NCBI GenBank assembly: GCA_948099385.1
Contig: CANUEZ040000196.1
Coordinates: 3,951,001 to 4,015,000 of the forward strand
Source of the DNA: Fasciola hepatica
Lineage: Eukaryota > Platyhelminthes > Trematoda > Plagiorchiida > Fasciolidae
DNA: 64,000 bases
Direction of reading: 5' to 3'
In this document: positions 21,979-36,354 of the stretch, piece by piece
Layout of the letters: every line of letters begins with the position of its first letter
How positions within the stretch are numbered: the first letter of the stretch is position 1
The notes under the pieces: generated by a model
What the model was told of the DNA's origin: nothing
What the model saw: the letters and a program-made list of their open reading frames with translations, nothing else
Databases searched by the model: none
Made by a program: the position numbers and the translations under genes

Positions 21979-24900
21979 TTGTGGTTTGGGTGTTCGACTG
22001 ACAATCGTTCACCCCAACCCTTGTTCGTGTCTCCGAGTGGGCTCTGTCCATGTGCAATGCTCATGATTCCCTTAGCGGATCAAACAGCTGTACAGTGCTT
22101 CCATAATTTTCAATGGTCAGTTCAGTGTTCAAGCTGCATGGAGAATCATATTATACAAATCTACTCTGCTACTGCTCTATTGCATTGTATGAGCAATCTG
22201 TGTGGATTGTTCATAAGGGAATGCCTTGGTTTTACTTAGGCCCATAAATAGAGAAGTGATGGAACATAGGATTGGATCGGTGTGCGAGAATTTGGTTGTT
22301 ACCGTTCAAAGCGAAAGCGAAAGCCGAAGCCAATTTGGGGATTGTGCTATATCATGTAGTGTATATGTTGAACAAAGCGTTCAGACCCATATCGGATAGC
22401 CTTGTGGTTTCGGTGTTCGACTGACAATCGTTCACCCCAACCCTTGTTCGTGTCTCCGAGTGGGTTCTGTCCATGTGCAATGCTCATGATTCCCTTAGCG
22501 GATCAAACAGCTCTACAGTGCTTGCATAATTTTCAATGGTCAGTTCAGTGTTCAAGCTGCATGGAGAATCATATTATACAAATCTACTCTGCTACTGCTC
22601 TATTGCATTGTATGAGCAATCTGTGTGGATTGTTCATAAGGGAATGCCTTGGTTTTACTTAGGCCCATAAATAGAGAAGTGATGGAACATAGGATTGGAT
22701 CGGTGTGCGAGAATTTGGTTGTTACCGTTCAAAGCGAAAGCGAAAGCCGAAGCCAATTTGGGGATTGTGCTATATCATGTAGTGTATATGTTGAACAAAG
22801 CGTTCAGACCCATATCGAATGGGCTCGTGCTTTGGGTGTTCGACTGACAATCGTTCACCCCAACCCTTGTTCGTGTCTCCGAGTGGGTTCTGTCCATGTG
22901 CAATGCTCATGATTCCCTTAGCGGATCAAACAGCTGTACAGTGCTTGCATAATTTTCAATGGTCAGTTCAGTGTTCAAGCTGCATGGAGAATCATATTAT
23001 ACAAATCTACTCTGCTACTGCTCTATTGCATTGTATGAGCAATCTGTGTGGATTGTTCATAAGGGAATGCCTCGGTTTTACTTAGGCCCATAAATAGAGA
23101 AGTGATGGAACATAGGATTGGATCGGTGTGCGAGAATTTGGTTGTTACCGTTCAAAGCGAAAGCGAAAGCCGAAGCCAATTTGGGGATTGTGCTATATCA
23201 TGTAGTGTATATGTTGAACAAAGCGTTCAGACCCATATCGGATAGCCTTGTGGTTTGGGTGTTCGACTGACAATCGTTCACCCCAACCCTTGTTCGTGTC
23301 TCCGAGTGGGCTCTGTCCATGTGCAATGCTCATGATTCCCTTAGCGGATCAAACAGCTGTACAGTGCTTCCATCATTTTCAATGGTCAGTTCCATGGTCA
23401 AGCTGCATGGAGAATCATATTATACAAATCTACTCTGCTACTGCTCTATTGCATTGTATGAGCAATCTGTGTGGATTGTTCATAAGGGAATGCCTTGGTT
23501 TTATTTAGGCCCATAAATAGAGAAGTGATGGAACATAGGATTGGATCGGTGTGCGAGAATTTGGTTGTTACCGTTCAAAGCGAAAGCGAAAGCCGAAGCC
23601 AATTTGGGGATTGTGCTATATCATGTAGTGTATATGTTGAACAAAGCGTTCAGACCCATATCGAATGGGCTCGTGCTTTGGGTGTTCGACTGACAATCGT
23701 TCACCCCAACCCTTGTTCGTGTCTCCGAGTGGGTTCTGTCCATGTGCAATGCTCATGATTCCCTTAGCGGATCAAACAGCTCTACAGTGCTTGCATAATT
23801 TTCAATGGTCAGTTCAGTGTTCAAGCTGCATGGAGAATCATATTATACAAATCTACTCTGCTACTGCTCTATTGCATTGTATGAGCAATCTGTGTGGATT
23901 GTTCATAAGGGAATGCCTTGGTTTTACTTAGGCCCATAAATAGAGAAGTGATGGAACATAGGATTGGATCGGTGTGCGAGAATTTGGTTGTTACCGTTCA
24001 AAGCGAAAGCGAAAGCCGAAGCCAATTTGGGGATTGTGCTATATCATGTAGTGTATATGTTGAACAAAGCGTTCAGACCCATATCGGATAGCCTTGTGGT
24101 TTCGGTGTTCGACTGACAATCGTTCACCCCAACCCTTGTTCGTGTCTCCGAGTGGGTTCTGTCCATGTGCAATGCTCATGATTCCCTTAGCGGATCAAAC
24201 AGCTCTACAGTGCTTCCATAATTTTCAATGGTCAGTTCAGTGTTCAAGCTGCATGGAGAATCATATTATACAAATCTACTCTGCTACTGCTCTATTGCAT
24301 TGTATGAGCAATCTGTGTGGATTGTTTATAAGGGAATGCCTTGGTTTTACTTAGGCCCATAAATAGAGAAGTGATGGAACATAGGATTGGATCGGTGTGC
24401 GAGAATTTGGTTGTTACCGTTCAAAGCGAAAGCGAAAGCCGAAGCCAATTTGGGGATTGTGCTATATCATGTAGTGTATATGTTGAACAAAGCGTTGAGA
24501 CCCATATCGAATGGGCTCGTGCTTTGGGTGTTCGACTGACAATCGTTCACCCCAACCCTTGTTCGTGTCTCCGAGTGGGCTCTGTCCATGTGCAATGCTC
24601 ATGATTCCCTTAGCGGATCAAACAGCTGTACAGTGCTTCCATAATTTTCAATGGTCAGTTCAGTGTTCAAGCTGCATGGAGAATCATATTATACAAATCT
24701 ACTCTGCTACTGCTCTATTGCATTGTATGAGCAATCTGTGTGGATTGTTTATAAGGGAATGCCTTGGTTTTACTTAGGCCCATAAATAGAGAAGTGATGG
24801 AACATAGGATTGGATCGGTGTGCGAGAATTTGGTTGTTACCGTTCAAAGCGAAAGCGAAAGCCGAAGCCAATTTGGGGATTGTGCTATATCATGTAGTGT

Positions 24901-26631
24901 ATATGTTGAACAAAGCGTTGAGACCCATATCGAATGGGCTCGTGCTTTGGGTGTTCGACTGACAATCGTTCACCCCAACCCTTGTTCGTGTCTCCGAGTG
25001 GGTTCTGTCCATGTGCAATGCTCATGATTCCCTTAGCGGATCAAACAGCTCTACAGTGCTTCCATAATTTTCAATGGTCAGTTCAGTGTTCAAGCTGCAT
25101 GGAGAATCATATTATACAAATCTACTCTGCTACTGCTCTATTGCATTGTATGAGCAATCTGTGTGGATTGTTCATAAGGGAATGCCTTGGTTTTACTTAG
25201 GCCCATAAATAGAGAAGTGATGGAACATAGGATTGGATCGGTGTGCGAGAATTTGGTTGTTACCGTTCAAAGCGAAAGCGAAAGCCGAAGCCAATTTGGG
25301 GATTGTGCTATATCATGTAGTGTATATGTTGAACAAAGCGTTCAGACCCATATCGAATGGGCTCGTGCTTTGGGTGTTCGACTGACAATCGTTCACCCCA
25401 ACCCTTGTTCGTGTCTCCGAGTGGGTTCTGTCCATGTGCAATGCTCATGATTCCCTTAGCGGATCAAACAGCTGTACAGTGCTTCCATAATTTTCAATGG
25501 TCAGTTCAGTGTTCAAGCTGCATGGAGAATCATATTATACAAATCTACTCTGCTACTGCTCTATTGCATTGTATGAGCAATCTGTGTGGATTGTTCATAA
25601 GGGAATGCCTTGGTTTTATTTAGGCCCATAAATAGAGAATTGATGGAATATAGGATTGGATCGGTGTGCGAGAATTTGGTTGTTACCGTTCAAAGCGAAA
25701 GCGAAAGCCGAAGCCAATTTGGGGATTGTGCTATATCATGTATTGTATATGTTGAACAAAGCGTTGAGACCCATATGGATTAGCCTTGTGGTTTGGGTGT
25801 TCGACTGACATTCGTTCACCCCAACCCTTGTTCGTGTCTCCGAGTGGGTTCTGTCCACATGCAATGCTCATGATTCCCTTAGCGGATCAAACAGCTGTAC
25901 AGTGCTTGCATAATTTTCAATGGTCAGTTCAGTGTTCAAGCTGCATGGAGAATCATATTATACAAATCTACTCTGCTACTGCTCTATTGCATTGTGTGAG
26001 CAATCTGTGTGGATTGTTCATAAGGGAATGCCTTGGTTTTACTTAGGCCCATAAATAGAGAAGTGATGGAACATAGGATTGGATCGGTGTGCGAGAATTT
26101 GGTTGTTACCGTTCAAAGCGAAAGCGAAAGCCCAAGCCAATTTGGGGATTGTGCTATATCATGTAGTATATATGTTGAACAAAGCGTTGAGACCCATATC
26201 GAATGGGCTCGTGCTTTGGGTGTTCGACTGACAATCGTTCACCCCAACCCTTGTTCGTGTCTCCGAGTGGGTTCTGTCCATGTGCAATGCTCATGATTCC
26301 CTTAGCGGATCAAACAGCTGTACAGTGCTTCCATAATTTTCAATGGTCAGTTCAGTGTTCAAGCTGCATGGAGAATCATATTATACAAATCTACTCTGCT
26401 ACTGCTCTATTGCATTGTATGAGCAATCTGTGTGGATTGTTTATAAGGGAATGCCTTGGTTTTACTTAGGCCCATAAATAGAGAAGTGATGGAACATAGG
26501 ATTGGATCGGTGTGCGAGAATTTGGTTGTTACCGTTCAAAGCGAAAGCGAAAGCCGAAGCCAATTTGGGGATTGTGCTATATCATGTAGTGTATATGTTG
26601 AACAAAGCGTTGAGACCCATATGGGATAACC
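21979..26631 (+). repeat. Mosaic run of type A monomers sharing shuffled variants
   Basis: Eleven type A monomers of 423 bp carry recurrent variants in changing combinations: TTTCGGTG (near 22408 and 24100), CTCTACAG (near 22511, 23779, 24203, 25048), GCTTGCATAA, and the GAATGGGCTCG start (near 22817, 23663, 24509, 24932, 25355, 26201). The monomers starting at 22402 and 24094 are closest relatives four monomers apart, but the four-monomer order is not cleanly kept between them. This is a region of repeated local exchange rather than a clear higher-order repeat. Confidence 0.7.
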
Positions 26632-27053
26632 TTGTGGTTTGGGTGTACGACTGTCAATCGTTCACCCCAACCATTGTTCGTGTCTCAGAGTGGGTTCTGT
26701 CCACGTGCAATGCTCATGATTCCCTTAGCGGATCAAACAGCTGTACAGTGCTTCCATATTTTCAATGGTCAGTTCAGTGTTCAAGCTGCATGGAGAATCA
26801 TATTATACAAATCTACTCTGCTACTGCTCTATTGCATTGTATGAGCAATCTGTGTGGATTGTTCATAAGGGAATGCCTTGGTTTTACTTAGGCCCATAAA
26901 TAGAGAAGTGATGGAACAGAGGATTGGATCGGTGTGCGAGAATTTGGTTGTTACCGTTCAAAGCGAAAGCGAAAGCCGAAGCCAATTTGGGGATTGTGCT
27001 ATATCACGTAGTGTATATGTTGAACAAAGCGTTGAGACCCATATCGGAGGGGC
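26632..27053 (+). repeat. Monomer u63, 422 bp by one-base deletion
   Basis: CCATATTTTC near 26755 replaces CCATAATTTTC, so one A is missing. It is the only length change of this kind in the window. The monomer also has GTGTACGAC and CTCAGAGTGG. Confidence 0.9.
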
Positions 27054-29591
27054 TCGTGCTTTGGGTGTTCGACTGACAATCGTTCACCCCAACCCTTGTT
27101 CGTGTCTCCGAGTGGGTTCTGTCCATGTGCAATGCTCATGATTCCCTTAGCGGATCAAACAGCTGTACAGTGCTTCCATAATTTTCAATGGTCAGTTCAG
27201 TGTTCAAGCTGCATGGAGAATCATATTATACAAATCTACTCTGCTACTGCTCTATTGCATTGTATGAGCAATCTGTGTGGATTGTTCATAAGGGAATGCC
27301 TTGGTTTTACTTAGGCCCATAAATAGAGAAGTGATGGAACATAGGATTGGATCGGTGTGCGAGAATTTGGTTGTTACCGTTCAAAGCGAAAGCGAAAGCC
27401 GAAGCCAATTTGGGGATTGTGCTATATCATGTAGTGTATATGTTGAACAAAGCGTTCAGACCCATATGGGATAGCCTTGTGGTTTCGGTGTTCGACTGAC
27501 AATCGTTCACCCCAACCCTTGTTCGTGTCTCCGAGTGGGTTCTGTCCATGTGCAATGCTCATGATTCCCTTAGCGGATCAAAAAGCTGTACAGTGCTTCC
27601 ATAATTTTCAATGGTCAGTTCAGTGTTCAAGCTGCATGGAGAATCATATTATACAAATCTACTCTGCTACTGCTCTATTGCATTGTGTGAGCAATCTGTG
27701 TGGATTGTTCATAAGGGAATGCCTTGGTTTTACTTAGGCCCATAAATAGAGAAGTGATGGAACATAGGATTGGATCGGTGTGCGAGAATTTGGTTGTTAC
27801 CGTTCAAAGCGAAAGCGAAAGCCGAAGCCAATTTGGGGATTGTGCTATATCATGTAGTGTATATGTTGAACAAAGCGTTGAGACCCATATCGGATAGCCT
27901 TGTGGTTTGGGTGTTCGACTGACATTCGATCACCCCAACCCTTGTTCGTGTCTCCGAGTGGGTTCTGTCAATGTGCAATGCTCATGATTCCCTTAGCGGA
28001 TCAAACAGCTGTACAGTGCTTCCATAATTTTCAATGGTCAGTTCAGTGTTCAAGCTGCATGGAGAATCATATTATACAAATCTACTCTGCTACTGCTCTA
28101 TTGCATTGTATGAGCAATCTGTGTGGATTGTTCATAAGGGAATGCCTTGGTTTTATTTAGGCCCATAAATAGAGAAGTGATGGAACATAGGATTGGATCG
28201 GTGTGCGAGAATTTGGTTGTTACCGTTCAAAGCGAAAGCGAAAGCCGAAGCCAATTTGGGGATTGTGCTATATCATGTAGTGTATATGTTGAACAAAGCG
28301 TTGAGACCCACATCGGATAGCCTTGTGGTTTGTGTGTTCGACTAACAATCGTTCACCCCAACCCTTGTTCGTGTCTCCGAGTGGGTTCTGTCCATGTGCA
28401 ATGCTCATGATTCCCTTAGCGGATCAAACAGCTGTACAGTGCTTCCATAATTTTCCATGGTCAGTTCCGTGGTCAAGCTGCATGGAGAATCATATTATAC
28501 AAATCTACTCTGCTACTGCTCTATTGCATTGTATGAGCAATCTGTGTGGATTGTTCATAAGGGAATGCCTTGGTTTTATTTAGGCCCATAAATAGAGAAG
28601 TGATGGAACATAGGATTGGATCGGTGTGCGAGAATTTGGTTGTTACCGTTCAAAGCGAAAGCGAAAGCCGAAGCCAATTTGGGGATTGTGCTATATCAAG
28701 TATTGTATATGTTGAACCAGGCGTTGAGACCCATATCGGATAGGCTTGTTGTTTGGGTGTTCGACTGACAATCGTTCACCCCAACCCTTGTTCGTGTCTC
28801 CGAGTGGGCTCTGTCCACGTGCAATGCTCATGATTCCCTTAGCGGATCAAACAGCTGTACAGTGCTTCCATAATTTTCAATGGTCAGTTCAGTGTTCAAG
28901 CTGCATGGAGAATCATATTATACAAATCTACTCTGCTACTGCTCTATTGCATTGTATGAGCAATCTGTGTGGATTGTTCATAAGGGAATGCCTTGGTTTT
29001 ATTTAGGCCCATAAATAGAGAAGTGATGGAACATAGGATTGGATCGGTGTGCGAGAATTTGGTTGTTACCGTTCAAAGTGAAAGCGAAAGCCGAAGCCAA
29101 TTTGGGGATTGTGCTATATCATGTAGTGTATATGTTGAACAAAGCGTTGAGACCCATATCGGATAGCCTTGTGGTTTGGGTGTTCGACTGACATTCATTC
29201 ACCCCAACCCTTGTTCGTGTCTCCGAGTGGGTTCTGTCCATGTGCAATGCTCATGATTCCCTTAGCGGATCAAACAGCTGTACAGTGCTTCCATAATTTG
29301 CAATGGTCAGTTCAGTGTTCAAGCTGCATGGAGAATCATATTATACAAATCTACTCTGCTACTGCTCTATTGCATTGTATGAGCAATCTGTGTGGATTGT
29401 TCATAAGGGAATGCCTTGGTTTTACTTAGGCCCATAAATAGAGAAGTGATGGAACATAGGATTGGATCGGTGTGCGAGAATTTGGTTGTTACCGTTCAAA
29501 GCGAAAGCGAAAGCCGAAGCCAATTTGGGGATTGTGCTATATCATGTAGTGCATATGTTGAACAAAGCGTTCAGACCCATATCGGATAGCC

Positions 29592-30013
29592 TTGTTGTTT
29601 GGGTGTTCGACTGACATTCGTTCATCCCAACCCTTGTTCTTGTCCCGTGTGGGCTCCGTCCATGTGCAATGCTCATGATTCCCTTAGCGGATCAAACAGC
29701 TGTACAGTGCTTCCATAATTTTCAATGGTCAGTTCAGTGTTCAAGCTGCATGGAGAATCATATTATACAAATCTACTCTGCTACTGCTCTATTGCATTGT
29801 ATGAGCAATCTGTGTGGATTGTTCATAAGGGAATGCCTTGGTTTTATTTAGGCCCATAAATAGAGAAGTGATGGAACATAGGATTGGATCGGTGTGCGAG
29901 AATTTGGTTGTTACCGTTCAAAGCGAAAGCGAAAGCCGAAGCCAATTTGGGGATTGTGCTATATCATGTATTGTATATGTTGAACGAGGCGTTGAGACCC
30001 ATATGGGATAGCT
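29592..30013 (+). repeat. Monomer u70, type B, 422 bp
   Basis: Type B motif with the linked TTGTTGTTTGGG and TTCATCCC flank. It carries GGCTCCGTCC and ends with GAACGAGGCG, close to GAACCAGGCG near 28714. It opens the zone where type B is interspersed with type A. Confidence 0.93.
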
Positions 30014-31282
30014 TTGTGGTTTGGGTGTTCGACTGACAATCGTTCACCCCAACCCTTGTTCGTGTCTCCGAGTGGGTTCTGTCCATGTGCAATGCTCATG
30101 ATTCCCTTAGCGGATCAAACAGCTGTACAGTGCTTGCATAATTTGCAATGGTCAGTTCAGTGTTCAAGCTGCATGGAGAATCATATTATACAAATCTACT
30201 CTGCTACTGCTCTATTGCATTTTATGAGCAATCTGTGTGGATTGTTCATAAGGGAATGCCTTGGTTTTACTTAGGCCCATAAATAGAGAAGTGTTGGAAC
30301 ATAGGATTGGATCGGTGTACGAGAATTTGGTTGTTACCGTTCAAAGCGAAAGCGAAAGCCGAAGCCAATTTGGGGATTGTGCTATATCATGTAGTGTATA
30401 TGTTGAACAAAGCGTTGAGACCCATATCGAATGGGCTCGTGCTTTGGGTGTTCGACTGTCAATCGTTCACCCCAACCCTTGTTCGTGTCTCCGAGTGGGT
30501 TCTGTCCATGTGCAATGCTCATGATTCCCTTAGCGGATGAAACAGCTGTACAGTGCTTCCATAATTTGCAATGGTCAGTTCAGTGTTCAAGCTGCATGGA
30601 GAATCATATTATACAAATCTACTCTGCTACTGCTCTATTGCATTGTATGAGCAATCTGTGTGGATTGTTCATAAGGGAATGCCTTGGTTTTACTTAGGCC
30701 CATAAATAGAGAAGTGATGGAACATAGGATTGGATCGGTGTGCGAGAATTTGGTTGTTACCGTTCAAAGCGAAAGCGAAAGCCGAAGCCAATTTGGGGAT
30801 TGTGCTATATCATGTAGTGTATATGTTGAACAAAGCGTTGAGACCCACATCGGATAGCCTTGTGGTTTGGGTGTTCGACTGTCAATCGTTCACCCCAACC
30901 CTTGTTCGTGTCTCCGAGTGGGTTCTGTCCATGTGCAATGCTCATGATTCCCTTAGCGGATCAAACAGCTGTACAGTGCTTCCATCATTTTCAATGGTCA
31001 GTTCCATGGTCAAGCTGCATGGAGAATCATATTATACAAATCTACTCTGCTACTGCTCTATTGCATTGTATGAGCAATCTGTGTGGATTGTTCATAAGGG
31101 AATGCCTTGGTTTTACTTAGGCCCATAAATAGAGAAGTGATGGAACATAGGATTGGATCGGTGTGCGAGAATTTGGTTGTTACCGTTCAAAGCGAAAGCG
31201 AAAGCCGAAGCCAATTTGGGGATTGTGCTATATCATGTAGTGTATATGTTGAACAAAGCGTTCAGACCCATATCGGATAGCC

Positions 31283-31704
31283 TTGTTGTTTGGGTGTTCG
31301 ACTGACATTCGTTCATCCCAACCCTTGTTCTTGTCCTGTGTGGGCTCTGTCCATGTGCAATGCTCATGATTCCCTTAGCGGATCAAAAAGCTGTACAGTG
31401 CTTCCATAATTTTCAATGGTCAGTTCAGTGTTCAAGCTGCATGGAGAATCATATTATACAAATCTACTCTGCTACTGCTCTATTGCATTGTATGAGCAAT
31501 CTGTGTGGATTGTTCATAAGGGAATGCCTTGGTTTTATTTAGGCCCATAAATAGAGAAGTGATGGGACATAGGATTGGATCGGTGTGCGAGAATTTGGTT
31601 GTTACCGTTCAAAGCGAAAGCGAAAGCCGAAGCCAATTTGGGGATTGTGCTATATCATGTAGTGTATATGTTGAACAAAGCGTTGAGACCCATATCGGAT
31701 AGCC
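31283..31704 (+). repeat. Monomer u74, type B with CCTG variant, 422 bp
   Basis: The motif reads TTGTCCTGTGTGGG, one C-to-T change at a CpG of the type B motif. It also has AAAAAGCTG and GATGGGACAT. Confidence 0.93.
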
Positions 31705-33396
31705 TTGTGGTTTGGGTGTTCGACTGACAATCGTTCACCCCAACCCTTGTTCGTGTCTCCGAGTGGGCTCTGTCCACGTGCAATGCTCATGATTCCCTTA
31801 GCGGATCAAACAGCTGTACAGTGCTTGCATAATTTTCAATGGTCAGTTCAGTGTTCAAGCTGCATGGAGAATCATATTATACAAATCTACTCTGCTACTG
31901 CTCTATTGCATTGTATGAGCAATCTGTGTGGATTGTTCATAGGGGAATGCCTTGGTTTTACTTAGGCCCATAAATAGAGAAGTGATGGAACATAGGATTG
32001 GATCGGTGTGCGAGAATTTGGTTGTTACCGTTCAAAGCGAAAGCGAAAGCCGAAGCCAATTTGGGGATTGTGCTATATCATGTAGTGTATATGTTGAACA
32101 AAGCGTTCAGACCCATATCGGATAGCCTTGTGGTTTGGGTGTTCGACTGACAATCGTTCACCCCAACCCTTGTTCGTGTCTCCGAGTGGGCTCTGTCCAC
32201 GTGCAATGCTCATGATTCCCTTAGCGGATCAAACAGCTGTACAGTGCTTCCACAATTTTCAATGGTCAGTTCAGTGTTCAAGCTGCATGGAGAATCATAT
32301 TATACAAATCTACTCTGCTACTGCTCTATTGCATTGTATGAGCAATCTGTGTGGATTGTTCATAAGGGAATGCCTTGGTTTTACTTAGGCCCATAAATAG
32401 AGAAGTGATGGAACATAGGATTGGATCGGTGTGCGAGAATTTGGTTGTTACCGTTCAAAGCGAAAGCCAAAGCCGAAGCCAATTTGGGGACTGTGCTATA
32501 TCATGTATTGTATATGTTGAACAAAGCGTTGAGACCCATATCGGATATCCTTGTGGTTAGGGTGTTCGACTGACAATCGTTCACCCCAACCCTTGTTCGT
32601 GTCTCCGAGTGGGCTCTGTCCATGTGCAATGCTCATGATTCCCTTAGCGGATCAAAAAGCTCTACAGTGCTTCCATCATTTTCAATGGTCAGTTCAGTGT
32701 TCAAGCTGCATGGAGAATCATATTATACAAATCTACTCTGCTACTGCTCTATTGCATTGTATGAGCAATCTGTGTGGATTGTTCATAAGGGAATGCCTTG
32801 GTTTTACTTAGGCCCATAAATAGAGAAGTGATGGAACATAGGATTGGATCGGTGTGCGAGAATTTGGTTGTTACCGTTCAAAGCGAAAGCGAAAGCCGAA
32901 GCCAATTTGGGGATTGTGCTATATCATGTAGTGTATATGTTGAACAAAGCGTTCAGACCCATATCGGATAGCCTTGTGGTTTGGGTGTTCGACTGACAAT
33001 CGTTCACCCCAACCCTTGTTCGTGTCTCCGAGTGGTTTCTGTCCATGTGCAATGCTCATGATTCCCTTAGCGGATCAAACAGCTGTACAGTGCTTCCATA
33101 ATTTTCAATGGTCAGTTCAGTGTTCAAGCTGCAGGGAGAATCATATTATACAAATCTACTCTGCTACTGCTCTATTGCATTGTATGAGCAATCTGTGTGG
33201 ATTGTTCATAAGGGAATGCCTTGGTTTTACTTAGGCCCATAAATAGAGAAGTGATGGAACATAGGATTGGATCGGTGTGCGAGAATTTGGTTGTTACCGT
33301 TCAAAGCGAAAGCGAAAGCCGAAGCCAATTTGGGGATTGTGCTATATCATGTATTGTATATGTTGAACAAAGCGTTCAGCCCCATATCGGATAGCC

Positions 33397-33818
33397 TTGT
33401 TGTTTGGGTGTTCGACTGACATTCGTTCATCCCAACCCTTGTTCTTGTCCCGTGTGGGCTCTGTCCATGTGCAATGCTCATGATTCCCTTAGCGGATCAA
33501 ACAGCTGTACAGTGCTTCCATAATTTTCAATGGTCAGTTCAGTGTTCAAGCTGCATGGAGAATCATATTATACAAATCTACTCTGCTACTGCTCTATTGC
33601 ATTGTATGAGCAATCTGTGTGGATTGTTCATAAGGGAATGCCTTGGTTTTACTTAGGCCCATAAATAGAGAAGTGATGGAACATAGGATTGGATCGGTGT
33701 GCGAGAATTTGGTTGTTACCGTTCAAAGCGAAAGCGAAAGCCGAAGCCAATTTGGGGATTGTGCTATATCATGTATTGTATATGTTGAACAAAGCGTTCA
33801 GACCCATATCGGATAGCC
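33397..33818 (+). repeat. Monomer u79, type B, 422 bp
   Basis: Standard type B haplotype with TTGTTGTTTGGG, TTCATCCC and the TTCTTGTCCCGTGTGGG motif. It is followed by one type A and then another type B monomer. Confidence 0.93.
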
Positions 33819-34241
33819 TTGTGGTTTGGGTGTTCGACTGACAATCGTTCACCCCAACCCTTGTTCGTGTCTCCGAGTGGGCTCTGTCCATGTGCAATGC
33901 TCATGATTCCCTTAGCGGATCAAACAGCTGTACAGTGCTTCCATAATTTTCAATGGTCAGTTCAGTGTTCAAGCTGCATGGAGAATCATATTATACAAAT
34001 CTACTCTGCTACTGCTCTATTGCATTGTATGAGCAATCTGTGTGGATTGTTCATAAGGGAATGCCTTGGTTTTACTTAGGCCCATAAATAGAGAAGTGAT
34101 GGAACATAGGATTGGATCGGTGTGCGAGAATTTGGTTGTTACCGTTCAAAGCGAAAGCGAAAGCCGAAGCCAATTTGGGGATTGTGCTATATCATGTATT
34201 GTATATGTTGAACAAAGCGTTGAGACCCATATCGGATAGCC

Positions 34242-34663
34242 TTGTGGTTTGGGTGTACGACTGACATTCGTTCATCCCAACCCTTGTTCTTGTCCCGTGT
34301 GGGCTCTGTCCATGTGCAATGCTCATGATTCCCTTAGCGGATCAAACAGCTGTACAGTGCTTCCATAATTTTCAATGGTCAGTTCAGTGTTCAAGCTGCA
34401 TGGAGAATCATATTATACAAATCTACTCTGCTACTGCTCTATTGCATTGTATGAGCAATCTGTGTGGATTGTTCATACGGGAATGCCTTGGTTTTACTTA
34501 GGCCCATAAATAGAGAAGTGATGGAACATAGGATTGGATCGGTGTGCGAGAATTTGGTTGTTACCGTTCAAAGCGAAAGCGAAAGCCGAAGCCAATTTGG
34601 GGATTGTGCTATATCATGTAGTGTATATGTTGAACAAAGCGTTGAGACCCATATGGGATAGCC
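34242..34663 (+). repeat. Monomer u81, type B, 422 bp, with CATACGGG
   Basis: Type B motif after GTGTACGAC. TTCATACGGG near 34474 replaces TTCATAAGGG and recurs only in the type B monomer 1268 bp downstream, so those two are closest relatives. Confidence 0.93.
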
Positions 34664-35509
34664 TTGTTGTTTGGGAGTTCGACTAACAATCGTTCACCCC
34701 AACCCTTGTTCGTGTCTCCGAGTGGGTTCTGTCCACGTGCAATGCTCATGATTCCCTTAGCGGATCAAACAGCTGTACAGTGCTTCCATAATTTTCAATG
34801 GTCAGTTCAGTGTTCAAGCTGCATGGAGAATCATATTATACAAATCTACTCTGCTACTGCTCTATTGCATTGTATGAGCAATCTGTGTGGATTGTTCATA
34901 AGGGAATGCCTTGGTTTTACTTAGGCCCATAAATAGAGAAGTGATGGAACATAGGATTGGATCGGTGTGCGAGAATTTGGTTGTTACCGTTCAAAGCGAA
35001 AGCGAAAGCCGAAGCCAATTTGGGGATTGTGCTATATCATGTAGTGTATATGTTGAACAAAGCGTTCAGACCCATATCGGATAGCCTTGTCGTTTGGGTG
35101 TTCGACTGACAATCGTTCACCCCAACCCTTGTTCGTGTCTCCGAGTGGGCTCTGTCCATGTGCAATGCTCATGATTCCCTTAGCGGATCAAACAGCTGTA
35201 CAGTGCTTCCATAATTTTCAATGGTCAGTTCAGTGTTCAAGCTGCATGGAGAATCATATTATACAAATCTACTCTGCTACTGCTCTATTGCATTGTATGA
35301 GCAATCTGTGTGGATTGTTCATAAGGGAATGCCTTGGTTTTACTTAGGCCCATAAATAGAGAAGTGATGGAACATAGGATTGGATCGGTGTGCGAGAATT
35401 TGGTTGTTACCGTTCAAAGCGAAAGCGAAAGCCGAAGCCAATTTGGGGATTGTGCTATATCATGTATTGTATATGTTGAAAAAAGCGTTGAGACCCATAT
35501 GGGATAGCC

Positions 35510-35931
35510 TTGTTGTTTGGGTGTCCGACTGATATTCGTTCATCCCAACCCTTGTTCTTGTCCCGTGTGGGCTCTGTCCATGTGCAATGCTCATGATTCC
35601 CTTAGCGGATCAAACAGCTGTACAGTGCTTCCATAATTTTCAATGGTCAGTTCAGTGTTCAAGCTGCATGGAGAATCATATTATACAAATCTACTCTGCT
35701 ACTGCTCTATTGCATTGTATGAGCAATCTGTGTGGATTGTTCATACGGGAATGCCTTGGTTTTACTTAGGCCCATAAATAGAGAAGTGATGGAACATAGG
35801 ATTGGATCGGTGTGCGAGAATTTGATTGTTACCGTTCAAAGCGAAAGCGAAAGCCGAAGCCAATTTGGGGATTGTGCTATATCATGTAGTGTATATGTTG
35901 AACAAAGCGTTCAGACCCATATCGGATAGCC
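35510..35931 (+). repeat. Monomer u84, type B, 422 bp, with CATACGGG
   Basis: This shares TTCATACGGG with the type B monomer at 34242. It also has GTGTCCGACTGATATTCG and TTTGATTGTTACC, a variant that recurs near 37513, 38781, 40471, 62452 and 63298. Confidence 0.93.
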
Positions 35932-36354
35932 TTGTGGTTTGGGTGTTCGACTGACAATCGTTCACCCCAACCCTTGTTCGTGTCTCCGAGTGGGTTCTGT
36001 CCATGTGCAATGCTCATGATTCCCTTAGCGGATCAAACAGCTGTACAGTGCTTCCATAATTTTCAATGGTCAGTTCAGTGTTCAAGCTGCATGGAGAATC
36101 ATATTATACAAATCTACTCTGCTACTGCTCTATTGCATTGTATGAGCAATCTGTGTGGATTGTTCATAAGGGAATGCCTTGGTTTTACTTAGGCCCATAA
36201 ATAGAGAAGTGATGGAACATAGGATTGGATCGGTGTGCGAGAATTTGGTTGTTACCGTTCAAAGCGAAAGCGAAAGCCGAAGCCAATTTGGGGATTGTGC
36301 TATATCATGTAGTGTATATGTTGAACAAAGCGTTCAGACCCATATCGGATAGCC

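Noticed and set aside
30730..31128. Longest open frames, 129-132 aa (30730-31128, 48486-48884, 26502-26891)
   Set aside because: They arise where single substitutions or a one-base deletion remove stops in particular monomers. The neighbouring monomers, nearly identical, lack them.
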